From NCBI RefSeq assembly GCF_001865245.1, contig NZ_MKXB01000142.1, forward strand, positions 1 through 47,681: a DNA stretch of 47,681 nt, written 5' to 3'. This DNA is from Streptomyces sp. CC53 (GTDB taxonomy: Bacteria; Actinomycetota; Actinomycetes; Streptomycetales; Streptomycetaceae). The notes beneath the pieces were generated by a model, which was given only the letters and a program-made list of their open reading frames with translations, made no database searches and was not told the DNA's origin. Positions 7,792 to 16,263 of the stretch are shown here, in pieces; the stretch's first letter is position 1, and each line of letters opens with the position of its first letter. The translations under genes were made by a program, and so were the position numbers.

Positions 7792-8408
7792 TTGATCTCT
7801 TTGTCGTTCTGGTTGTACACGTGCGCCGAACCCCTGCCCTGGGGACCGGACACGTAGAAGCGGGCCTGGCCCTTGTAGCGGTACCACGTGCCCTTCTTGC
7901 AGCCCTTCGGGGCGACCACGCGCAGGTTGCGGGTGTTCTTCTTGCCGCCCTTGCCGGTGCTCAGGTGCTCCCAGCCGTACCAGCGGGAGCGCGACAGCGT
8001 GCCCTCCGTGGAAAGGTTGGGGGCGACCTGGCCGCACTTGGTGTCGAAGTGCACGTTGATGGTGCTGCGGGTGGTGTGCGAGTTGTGCGGGTAGTCCACC
8101 GAGGCCTTGCAGAGGTACGGCAGGCGCTTGGCCGCCGCGCTGACGAGGCCCGCCGCCGCGGAGGCGGTGGCTTCCTCGGTCAGGTCCTGCTCGGCGAGTG
8201 CGGCGTCCCCGGTCGGCAGAGGCAGGTCCGCCTCGGCGATGTCGATGACCTCCGTCGTGTCCGTACCCTCGGCGGCGGCCGGAAGCGGGTCCGCGGCGAG
8301 AGCGGTGCCGCCCGTGGTGAAGGCTATTCCGGCGGCGAGCGTCACCGCGGACACGGACCTGATGATCCGCAGCCCGGGGCGCACAGAAGTGGCCACAAGT
8401 TCCCCCAT
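7779..8408 (-). CDS. Secreted four-cysteine protein, 209 residues
   Basis: The N-terminus is a signal peptide (hydrophobic about 17-36, cleavage near TALA-A at 38). An acidic Ala/Glu-rich pro-region (about 40-85) comes before a basic C-terminal domain of about 110 residues with Cys100, 125, 170 and 207 (two likely disulfides) and many Lys, Arg, Tyr and Trp. ATG 8406 has no ribosome site. The in-frame GTG at 8394-8396 follows GGGGGA and may be the true start. It is the first gene of the three-gene operon. The family is not recognised. A basic secreted disulfide domain behind an acidic segment may be a small enzyme inhibitor, toxin or wall binder, but nothing in the sequence decides this. Confidence 0.68.
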   Translation of the reverse strand: MGELVATSVRPGLRIIRSVSAVTLAAGIAFTTGGTALAADPLPAAAEGTDTTEVIDIAEADLPLPTGDAALAEQDLTEEATASAAAGLVSAAAKRLPYLCKASVDYPHNSHTTRSTINVHFDTKCGQVAPNLSTEGTLSRSRWYGWEHLSTGKGGKKNTRNLRVVAPKGCKKGTWYRYKGQARFYVSGPQGRGSAHVYNQNDKEIKCTG

Positions 8409-9358
8409 GTGGTCGTCGGTGTGGTGAGAAGGCGAGTGCCGTGGTCGGCGGCGCTCACCGGAGTGCCACTCTGCTGGCCGACGATCGCGAGCCCAAGTCC
8501 TTTGCGGCTGCAGGGACGCGATAGCGCCATCGCGGGACGGGCGGAAGCATCGGCCCGTGCTGCCCTGTCTGCGGGGCGCGGCCCGTTCCTGTAGGGAGTC
8601 CGGGGCGGTGGCGAGGGAGGAGCTGCCCGGTGCTGAGGGCTGCGGATATGGCGGGAAGTCGCCTACGGAAGTCGCTGTTCCGGGTCAAGTGCCGGGTGCC
8701 GGGTCTGGGGCCCGACGCCGGGTGCCGGGTCCCCCGGAGGGCCGGACGCCGGGGGACCCGCGCTCGCCGCGGTCGGAGGCGGACGCAGGGCCCCGCTGTC
8801 GGCGCCGGCATCGGGGATGCGCCGGGCCGGGCGCGGCGCACCGGTGGGAGGGGGAAGACGGCGCCGCTGGGACGGAAGGCCTTGATGCGGCCGGTTCCGG
8901 GCGTCCCCGGAACCGGCCGCTCTTCGGGTGACCGGGCTGCTGTCCCCTGCCGTCCGGTCACGCACGCCGGAACGCGGTCCCACGGCGCATCTGCCGATGC
9001 GCCACACGATCCGGCGGAGCCACGCGTGGTTTCTCCGGCCCGCCCCTGGCTGGCGCGGACACCCCGTCCAACGAAACGAGTGTGAAGCGGGTCACGCTCC
9101 GTACGGGTGAGTGTGGCCCGCCGCCCGGCGGAGGTGGGCGCGGTCGGGCCGGCGTACGGGTGGGTGCCGCCGGTCTCGGGGCGGAGGCGGGCGCGCCGGG
9201 GTCTCCGTGAGGGGAGGCGCGCGGCCGTGGCACCGGGCATGGTCCCTTGCCGGGCCGCCCGCCAGGTCCGCCCCGCATCGCCCGGCCCCAGGGCCATCGA
9301 CCGCCCCCGCTCCCCTCCGTCGGGTGCGCGCCCCGGGCACCCCGTGCGCGGTGACGCG
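8409..9358. other. 950-bp intergenic region without a supported gene
   Basis: It holds the upstream region of the secreted-protein operon, with an inverted repeat CGCGAT-N6-ATCGCG at 8517-8534, and GC-rich micro-repeats of GCCGGGT at about 8690-8740. It also holds one strong hairpin (8887-8920). Open frames on both strands have Arg/Pro/Gly-rich shadow composition and no ribosome sites. No RNA gene was recognised. Confidence 0.45.
8887..8920. terminator. 15-bp perfect hairpin in a gene desert
   Basis: GCGGCCGGTTCCGGG (8887-8901) pairs without mismatch with 8906-8920 across a 4-base loop and is followed by TCTTC. It is very stable. It lies 438 bases after the end of chorismate mutase on the minus strand and no gene on plus reads into it. 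It may end an unannotated transcript. Confidence 0.6.
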
Positions 9359-9745
9359 TCAGACGCGCCCCCGGCACAGCTCCAGCACCGTCATCGCGAG
9401 GGACGTGCCCGGCTTGCCCAGGGCCCGCCGGTAGTGGGCCAGGACCTCCATCTCGCGCGCCAGGTTCACGCGGCGGCCCCCCGACGCGATGCGGGCGTCC
9501 TGGATGACCGCCGACACCGCCATCCGCTCCTGGATCAGGCCGATGATGTGGGCGTCGAGGGCGTCGATGCGGTCGCGGGCGTCGGTGATCGCCTCCACCG
9601 CCTCGGTCGTGTGCGCGCCGGTCCGCTCGGCGGGCGTCTTCGCGGGCGCGGCCTCAGCCGCAGGGGCGGCCACGCCGTCGGAAGCGGGCGCGGGCGCGGC
9701 CCCGGGAGCAGGTGAGGTCGCGGGGGTCCTGGTGGCGGTCGTCAT
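9359..9745 (-). CDS. Chorismate mutase, AroQ type
   Basis: A 128-residue protein. Residues 1-45 are a Pro/Ala-rich tail. Residues 46-128 are the all-helical AroQ chorismate mutase fold (ARDRIDALDAHIIGLIQERM, a second helix with VNLAREMEVL, and a final LCRGR). It converts chorismate to prephenate, the branch towards Phe and Tyr and away from Trp. There is no prephenate dehydratase domain and no signal peptide, so it is a cytosolic monofunctional enzyme. GGAG stands about 10 bases before the ATG. The 190 bases upstream hold an aromatic-rich leader ORF and a terminator that together look like an attenuator. Confidence 0.85.
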   Translation of the reverse strand: MTTATRTPATSPAPGAAPAPASDGVAAPAAEAAPAKTPAERTGAHTTEAVEAITDARDRIDALDAHIIGLIQERMAVSAVIQDARIASGGRRVNLAREMEVLAHYRRALGKPGTSLAMTVLELCRGRV

Positions 9746-9810
9746 GGCGGGTGGGCTCCTGTCCGTGTGAGCCCCGGTCGAGGACGGTGAGCCCGGTGCG
9801 GAAACGACGA

Positions 9811-9839
9811 GCGCCCCGGGCCTGTCCGGCCCGGGGCGC
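9811..9839 (-). terminator. Attenuator terminator in the chorismate mutase leader
   Basis: GCGCCCCGGGCC pairs perfectly over 12 bp across a 5-base loop. On the minus strand it is followed by TCGTCGTTT. It lies between a short leader ORF (stop at 9866) and the chorismate mutase start (9745), so it would cut the transcript before the structural gene unless prevented. The apex (9819-9830 on minus) is complementary to the leader segment 9887-9898, with one mismatch and one G-U pair in 12. Confidence 0.7.
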
Positions 9840-9865
9840 CTGTCGAAGTCGCTGTCAGCTAGTTG

Positions 9866-9937
9866 CTACGCAGCACGACCGTGGCAGCCGGACCAGCCGG
9901 TGCCATAGGTAAAGACGAAGGTCGAGTGCGTGTGCAT
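9866..9937 (-). CDS. Aromatic-rich 23-residue leader peptide
   Basis: ATG 9935-9937 to TAG 9866-9868. The peptide has Phe7, Phe9, Tyr11 and Trp15 within nine residues (FVFTYGTGW), all the aromatic products downstream of chorismate. It sits directly before a terminator and chorismate mutase. A -10-like TACTGT ends five bases before the ATG, so the transcript may be leaderless. Composition, place and length are those of a ribosome-stalling leader. I infer that slow translation at Phe/Tyr or Trp codons decides whether the terminator forms. A chance ORF cannot be ruled out without comparative data. Confidence 0.55.
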   Translation of the reverse strand: MHTHSTFVFTYGTGWSGCHGRAA

Positions 9938-9942
9938 GGCCG

Positions 9943-9948
9943 ACAGTA
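9943..9948 (-). promoter_or_regulatory. Candidate -10 box for the chorismate mutase leader
   Basis: TACTGT (TAnnnT) on the minus strand, five bases before the leader ATG. No clear -35 box is visible. Confidence 0.35.
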
Positions 9949-10029
9949 TGGGCTGCCTTCTCCCGGTACCGCCAGTCGGCCGCCCCGTACGTTCGGATGG
10001 TGAGACGAATTCGTTCCTCCGTGCGCCGG

Positions 10030-10043
10030 TAGAATTGGCCAAT
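10030..10043 (+). promoter_or_regulatory. guaA promoter candidate with an overlapping palindrome
   Basis: TAGAAT (10030-10035) would serve as the -10 box, with a leader of about 36 bases before the guaA start. It overlaps the 10-bp palindrome ATTGGCCAAT (10034-10043), a possible operator. The -35 region is not clear. Confidence 0.35.
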
Positions 10044-10077
10044 ACCGACCCTCTCCCACCGCCGGAAGGCCGCCGAA

Positions 10078-11675
<1,598 letters not shown>

Positions 11676-11695
11676 CCGCCTCCACCGGGCATCCT

Positions 11696-11731
11696 CGGAG
11701 CCGCCGTCCGCAGCAGCGGGCGGCGGCTCCG
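11696..11731 (+). terminator. guaA terminator
   Basis: GGAGCCGCCG and GCGGCGGCTCC form the arms of a long stem with a short AGCA loop and a small internal offset. It begins about 22 bases after the guaA stop. Confidence 0.75.
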
Positions 11732-11804
11732 CCGTTGTTGAACGCGGGAGCGTCCGCTTACGTATGTCCTGTGAGGTTCAGCGAGGGCGAAGCGAGGGGC
11801 GACG

Positions 11805-12365
11805 ATGACGGACAAGCGTGACGGGACCGCGGCCGTACCGGGGGACGGGTCCGGCGGGACCACCGCCGCACGGGGGGAGGGGCCGCACGGCGGCTGGCGG
11901 GAGACCGCGACGCGGTACGCGCTGCTGCCGCTGCGGGTGTTCCTCGGCGTGACCTTCGTCTACGCCGGGATCGACAAGCTCACGGACCCGCGGTTCCTGG
12001 CCGCCTCGGGTCCCGGCTCCGTGGGGGAGCTGATGGCGGCCGTGCGGGACACCTCCGCCGTGCCGTGGCTGGTCGACCTGGCGCTGAAAAACCCGGAGGG
12101 GTTCGGCTACGCCATCGCCTTCGGGGAGGTCGCCGTGGGGCTCGGCACCCTCGCCGGGCTCCTCGCACGGGTCGCCGCGGCCGGCGGCGCGTTCCTCTCG
12201 CTGAGCCTGTGGCTCACCGTCAGCTGGCAGACCGACCCGTACTACTACGGCAACGACCTCGCCTACCTGATGGCCTGGCTGCCGCTCGTGCTCGCCGGGG
12301 CGCCCGTGCTGTCCGCCGACGCGCTGCTGGCGGAGCGGCGGAGGGTCCGCAGGCGCAGCCGGTAG
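11805..12365 (+). CDS. DoxX-family membrane protein
   Basis: A 186-residue protein with a Gly-rich polar N-terminus (1-28) and four hydrophobic helices, starting with LLPLRVFLGVTFVYAGIDKLTDPRF. This Arg...Phe...Gly...Asp-Lys-Leu pattern is the mark of DoxX/MauE-like quinone-linked proteins. The second half has the typical AFGEVAVGLG and a WQTDPYYYGND loop before the last helix. DoxX proteins often act with oxidoreductases in thiol or quinol redox balance in the cytoplasmic membrane; the partner here is unknown. GAGG lies six bases before the ATG. Its 3' end overlaps the convergent small membrane protein by 103 bases. Confidence 0.82.
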   Translation: MTDKRDGTAAVPGDGSGGTTAARGEGPHGGWRETATRYALLPLRVFLGVTFVYAGIDKLTDPRFLAASGPGSVGELMAAVRDTSAVPWLVDLALKNPEGFGYAIAFGEVAVGLGTLAGLLARVAAAGGAFLSLSLWLTVSWQTDPYYYGNDLAYLMAWLPLVLAGAPVLSADALLAERRRVRRRSR

Positions 12366-12535
12366 GCGATCCCCGCAGCGACCGCCGCCAGGGTCAGGCC
12401 GCCGGACAGCAGCGGGAACACCGCGTACCAGGGCAGGTCCAGGGCGCCGTCGGCGTCGGCCGCGTACAGGGCCGCCACCGCGAGCGCCGTGGCGCCCGCC
12501 AGCAGCCGGCCCGGCCGGAACTCATGAAGCAGCAC
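12263..12535 (-). CDS. Small two-helix membrane protein, 90 residues
   Basis: Two hydrophobic segments (about 10-28 and 38-60) are joined by a short loop (DGALDLPWYAVFP) and followed by a basic then Ser/Ala-rich tail. The ATG lies inside the end of the PspC/LiaF-like gene (overlap 14 bases), so the two are translationally coupled. The tail is encoded antisense to the DoxX gene and may be longer than in relatives. The likely role is as a partner in the envelope-stress module; no family name can be given. Confidence 0.65.
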   Translation of the reverse strand: MLLHEFRPGRLLAGATALAVAALYAADADGALDLPWYAVFPLLSGGLTLAAVAAGIAYRLRLRTLRRSASSASADSTGAPASTSGSQAIR

Positions 12536-13856
12536 GGGTCACCTCCACCACACCGACGACCGTCTCCGCCGTCAGATCCAGGATGCCGCCCGGAGTGACA
12601 CCCTCCGGCGGCGGCAGCGTACGGGTCACGTTCTGGTCGGGGCCGGCGTACTCCTGACCCCCCGGCAGCAGCACCGCGCCCATCCCCACCTCGGCGTGCA
12701 GCGTCACCGTCACGTCCCGGGGGACCACCACGTGCAGGCGGCCCATGCCCAGCTCGGCGGAGACACCGGTGGTGGTGCCCGCCGCCACGGGCAGGTCCCG
12801 CAGGTCCAGGGTCGCCTCGCCGTTGCCCAGGTCGTAGTGCGACCGCAGCTCCGGCGCCGACGCCGGCGCGATGTCCGTGTGCCCCCAGCGGGTGTCGATC
12901 TCCCGCGGGACGACCGCCGCGCCCGCGAGCAGCAGCGCCGTCACCACCGTCATGAAGACCGTGCCGAAGCCCGTACGGCCCAGGAACGAACTGAGCACCA
13001 GGCCCAGCCCGAACACCGCGAGGGCCGCGGCCAGACCGATCTGCAGGGCCTCCCCGAACGGCCGGTCGGCCCACGACGCGGCCGTGCCGACGCCGCCGGC
13101 CAGCAGCGCCAGCAGGAACACCAGACCGCCGATCGACCGGGGCGCACGCTCCTTCGCGGGCTGCGGCGCGGGGGCCGCCACCCCCGCGCCCCACGCCGGC
13201 TGCTCCCGCTCCGCCGCCGGCGCGTCCGGCGGGCCCCACAGGTAGCCCACGGGCACCGGGCCCGTGGACCCGTCCTTCACGATCGGGTCCCGCCACCAGG
13301 AGGGCGCGCCCGGCGGGGGCGGCGCCTTCGCCTCCGGCGGCGCCTCCACGACCGCGGTGTGCCCGGGCGCGGCGGGCGCCGGCTCGTGACCGGGCCCCGC
13401 CGCCGCGGTCGACCGGCGCTGCGACCAGACCGCCGCGCCGCTCACCGCGAAGACCAGCAGGATCGCGAAGCCGACCGCGTCGCGGTTGGCGCCCAGCATG
13501 GTGAGGAACAGGCCGCAGCCGACCAGCGCCATCAGGACGGCCGTCAGCGACGAACCGCCGACCCGGCCGGACAGCAGCCGCCGCGCCTCGGTCTCCTCCT
13601 CGCACTCGGCGGGCAGCAGCAGCCACGCGAAGCCGTAGAAGATCAGGCCGAGGCCGCCCGCGACCGCGAGCACACCGGTCGCGACCCGGAAGACCACCGG
13701 GTCCAGGTCGAAGTGGCGGCCGAGGCCGCCGCACACCCCCGCCATCACCTTCTGCCGCGTGCGGCGCAGCGGGGGGTGCGGCGCCGGCCGGTCGGGTGCC
13801 CCGTCGGGCCCTGGCGCCCCCGGCTGGGCGGCGGGCGGCGGCGTCGCGGATGTCAT
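12522..13856 (-). CDS. PspC-domain protein with LiaF-like C-terminus
   Basis: A 444-residue membrane protein. Residues 29-85 are a PspC domain (MAGVCGGLGRHFDLDPVVFR and a helix ending LLLPAE). Two further hydrophobic pairs follow (about 110-150 and 240-300), separated by a Pro-rich linker. The C-terminal 110 residues are a soluble beta-rich LiaF-like domain (AELGMGRLHVVVP and AEVGMGAVLLPGG). LiaF proteins restrain the sensor kinase of LiaSR/VraSR envelope-stress systems. The gene is divergent from a PspC-containing kinase 154 bases away, so it is probably its negative regulator. ATG 13854-13856 has no strong ribosome site. Larger upstream frames are shadows of the kinase gene. Confidence 0.85.
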   Translation of the reverse strand: MTSATPPPAAQPGAPGPDGAPDRPAPHPPLRRTRQKVMAGVCGGLGRHFDLDPVVFRVATGVLAVAGGLGLIFYGFAWLLLPAECEEETEARRLLSGRVGGSSLTAVLMALVGCGLFLTMLGANRDAVGFAILLVFAVSGAAVWSQRRSTAAAGPGHEPAPAAPGHTAVVEAPPEAKAPPPPGAPSWWRDPIVKDGSTGPVPVGYLWGPPDAPAAEREQPAWGAGVAAPAPQPAKERAPRSIGGLVFLLALLAGGVGTAASWADRPFGEALQIGLAAALAVFGLGLVLSSFLGRTGFGTVFMTVVTALLLAGAAVVPREIDTRWGHTDIAPASAPELRSHYDLGNGEATLDLRDLPVAAGTTTGVSAELGMGRLHVVVPRDVTVTLHAEVGMGAVLLPGGQEYAGPDQNVTRTLPPPEGVTPGGILDLTAETVVGVVEVTRAAS

Positions 13857-13912
13857 ACGACCATGGTGACGGCCGCCGCGCCGGGACGGCAGCCGCCCGG
13901 ACCCTGGCCGGT

Positions 13913-13975
13913 CCCTGATATTCCGCTCCCCGCGCGCGGCCGCCGGGTCAGGGTGGGGGTCAGGGCCGACCCTGA
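13913..13975. promoter_or_regulatory. TCAGGG operator cluster between divergent stress genes
   Basis: Four copies of TCAGGG lie within 63 bases: on minus at 13913-13918 and 13970-13975, on plus at 13948-13953 and 13960-13965. Two of them form the inverted repeat TCAGGG-N4-CCCTGA (13960-13975). CCTGATATTCCGC and CCTGATGTTCCGC also repeat directly. This is a plausible binding region for the NarL-type regulator encoded next door, controlling both transcription units. Confidence 0.55.
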
Positions 13976-14009
13976 TGTTCCGCAGCCGGGGGCATGTGAC
14001 CATCGAGGC

Positions 14010-15395
14010 ATGCCAGCCGCCGTCCCGCGCCCGTCCGCCCCCGCCGCCGACGCCCCGCCGCCGCGCAAGCTGTACCGCAGCGCCGACGGGCGGATGCTCG
14101 GCGGTGTCGCCCGTGGCCTCGCCGGGCACCTCGGGCTGCCCGTCGTGTGGGTGCGGCTGACGTTCCTCGGACTGTTCCTCGCCGACGGCCCGCTGGCCGT
14201 CCTGCTGTACGCAGCCCTCTGGATCGCTGTGCCCCTCGGCGTCGGCGGGCGCTCCGCGGAGCCGCGCAGCCTGTTCGAGACCACCCCGGACGGGCGCCGC
14301 AGGCTCCGCAAGCCCGACACCGGGCAGGTCGTCGCGCTCGTCGCGTTGCTGGTCGGCATGTCCGTCTTCATCCGCAGCCTCGACCTCGGGGGCGACGCCA
14401 ACCGGTACGTGTGGCCGGCACTGCTCATCGGGGTCGGCGTCGTCCTCGTCTGGCGGCAGGCCGACAACGCCCGCCGGGCCCGCTGGACCGACGCGGGCCG
14501 CCGCAAGCAGCTGTTCCAGCTCGCCCGCGGTCTCGCCGGGGTCGCCCTCGTGGGTCTCGGGCTGACCGTGTTCCTCGTGGTGCGCGGCTCCGCCGCCCAG
14601 CTCGGCACCGCGCTCACCGCCGCCCTCGCCGTGCTCGCCGGGATCGCCCTGCTCGCCGGGCCCTGGCTGGTCCGCATGTCGCAGGACCTGACCGAGGAGC
14701 GGACCATGCGCATCCGCGCCCAGGAGCGCGCCGAAGTCGCCGCGCACGTCCACGACTCGGTGCTGCACACCCTCACCCTCATCCAGCGCCGCGCCGACGA
14801 CCCCGCGGAGGTCCGCCGCCTCGCCCGCGCGCAGGAGCGGGAACTGCGCACCTGGCTGTACCGGCCGGAGGGCACCGGCAAGGACGAGGACGACGAGCCC
14901 GCCACCCTCGCCGACGCGGTGCGCAAGGCGGCCGCGGAGGTGGAGGACAAGCACGGGGTGCCGCTGGAGGTCGTGGTCGTCGGTGACTGCCCCCTCGACG
15001 AGAAGCTGGCCGCGCAGATGCAGGCCGCGCGTGAGGCGATGGTGAACGCCGCCAAGTACGGTGGCGGGGAGGCGTCCGGCGGCGGGGGCCTCGGCGGCGG
15101 GGCCGTGCAGGTGTACGCCGAGGTGGAGGGCCTCACCGTCTTCGTGTCCGTACGGGACCGGGGCCCGGGCTTCGACCTCGGCGCCGTCCCCGCCGACCGC
15201 ATGGGTGTACGAGAATCGATCATCGGCCGGATGCAGCGCAACGGCGGCACGGCGCGGGTGAGGTCGGTGCCGGGGGAGGGCACGGAAGTGGAGCTGGAGA
15301 TGCAGCGGGCGGTGTCGGAGGCCGAGCCCGGCACGGCGCCGCGGACCGCGCCGGGACCGGCGCGGGAGTCGGAGTCGGAGGAGACGGGCGCATGA
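14010..15395 (+). CDS. Sensor histidine kinase with N-terminal PspC domain
   Basis: A 461-residue membrane kinase. Residues 20-78 are a PspC domain (LYRSADGRMLGGVARGLAGH). Further membrane helices lie at about 105-122, 135-148, 174-192 and 200-221. A HisKA_3 domain has the phospho-acceptor His248 in HVHDSVLHTL. The HATPase_c domain has an N-box (AMVNAAKY) and a G-box (DRGPGFDL). The C-terminus is an acidic, disordered tail. The kinase should sense envelope stress through its membrane part and phosphorylate the adjacent regulator, whose ATG overlaps the stop by four bases. GAGG stands close to ATG 14010; a leaderless or weakly translated start is possible. Confidence 0.88.
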   Translation: MPAAVPRPSAPAADAPPPRKLYRSADGRMLGGVARGLAGHLGLPVVWVRLTFLGLFLADGPLAVLLYAALWIAVPLGVGGRSAEPRSLFETTPDGRRRLRKPDTGQVVALVALLVGMSVFIRSLDLGGDANRYVWPALLIGVGVVLVWRQADNARRARWTDAGRRKQLFQLARGLAGVALVGLGLTVFLVVRGSAAQLGTALTAALAVLAGIALLAGPWLVRMSQDLTEERTMRIRAQERAEVAAHVHDSVLHTLTLIQRRADDPAEVRRLARAQERELRTWLYRPEGTGKDEDDEPATLADAVRKAAAEVEDKHGVPLEVVVVGDCPLDEKLAAQMQAAREAMVNAAKYGGGEASGGGGLGGGAVQVYAEVEGLTVFVSVRDRGPGFDLGAVPADRMGVRESIIGRMQRNGGTARVRSVPGEGTEVELEMQRAVSEAEPGTAPRTAPGPARESESEETGA

Positions 15396-16093
15396 ACACC
15401 GAGGGCACGAGCGGGCAGCAGCAGGGGGCGGAGCGGCACGTGCGCGTGGTGCTCGTCGACGACCACAGGATGTTCCGCACCGGCGTGCAGGCCGAGATCG
15501 GGCGCACGGAGGAGACCGGGGTCGAGGTCGTCGGGGAGGCCGCCGACGTCGACCAGGCCGTCACCGTGATCACCGCGACCCGCCCCGAGGTGGTGCTGCT
15601 CGACGTGCACCTGCCGGGCGGCGGCGGCGTGGAGGTGCTGCGGCGGTGCGCCTCGCTGATGGCGGCGCCGGAGCGGCCGGTGCGGTTCCTCGCGCTGTCC
15701 GTGTCGGACGCGGCCGAGGACGTCATCGGGGTGATCCGCGGCGGCGCCCGCGGCTACGTCACCAAGACGATCACCGGCGCGGACCTGGTGGACTCCGTCT
15801 TCCGCGTGCAGGAGGGCGACGCGGTGTTCTCGCCGCGGCTGGCCGGCTTCGTGCTCGACGCGTTCGCGTCGACGGACGCGCCGCCGGTCGACGAGGACCT
15901 GGACCGGCTCACGCAGCGGGAGCGCGAGGTGCTGCGACTGATCGCGCGCGGCTACGCGTACAAGGAGATCGCGAAGCAGCTCTTCATCTCGGTGAAGACG
16001 GTCGAGTCGCACGTGTCGGCGGTGCTGCGCAAGCTCCAGCTGTCGAACCGGCACGAGCTGACGCGCTGGGCGACGGCCCGCCGGCTCGTCTGA
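15392..16093 (+). CDS. NarL/LuxR-family response regulator
   Basis: A 233-residue regulator. The receiver domain (about 17-135) has the acidic pair Asp23-Asp24, phospho-acceptor Asp71 (LLDVHLPG) and the conserved Lys in GYVTKTI. The C-terminal LuxR-type helix-turn-helix (about 165-230) reads LTQREREVLRLIARG ... EIAKQLFISVKTVESHV. It is translationally coupled to the kinase by an ATGA overlap, so the pair forms a two-component system. The likely target is the TCAGGG cluster at 13913-13975 (inference). Confidence 0.92.
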   Translation: MNTEGTSGQQQGAERHVRVVLVDDHRMFRTGVQAEIGRTEETGVEVVGEAADVDQAVTVITATRPEVVLLDVHLPGGGGVEVLRRCASLMAAPERPVRFLALSVSDAAEDVIGVIRGGARGYVTKTITGADLVDSVFRVQEGDAVFSPRLAGFVLDAFASTDAPPVDEDLDRLTQREREVLRLIARGYAYKEIAKQLFISVKTVESHVSAVLRKLQLSNRHELTRWATARRLV

Positions 16094-16097
16094 GCCC

Positions 16098-16251
16098 GCT
16101 GCCTCCTCCGCGCGCGGGTGTCCGGCGAACACCGACGGCAACGCCCGCTTCTACGGCTGCTGCCTCCTCCGCGCGCGGGTGGCCGTGCCGCCGTCCGCCG
16201 CCTCGGCGATCGCGTTCACGGCGCCTCCTGCGCGCATGGGTGGCCGTGCCG
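16098..16251. repeat. Three-copy direct repeat, about 61-bp period
   Basis: GCTGCCTCCTCCGCGCGCGG occurs at 16098 and again at 16159. A degenerate third copy starts near 16221 (CGCCTCCTGCGCGCATGGG), and copies two and three share the extension TGGCCGTGCCG. The repeats fill the gap between the convergent response regulator and NlpC/P60 genes. I see no terminator stem there. Confidence 0.65.
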
Positions 16252-16263
16252 GGGGAGGCGCGC

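Noticed and set aside
13857..14954. N-terminal extension of the PspC/LiaF-like protein
   Set aside because: It is antisense to the kinase gene. The protein-like sequence begins at ATG 13856.
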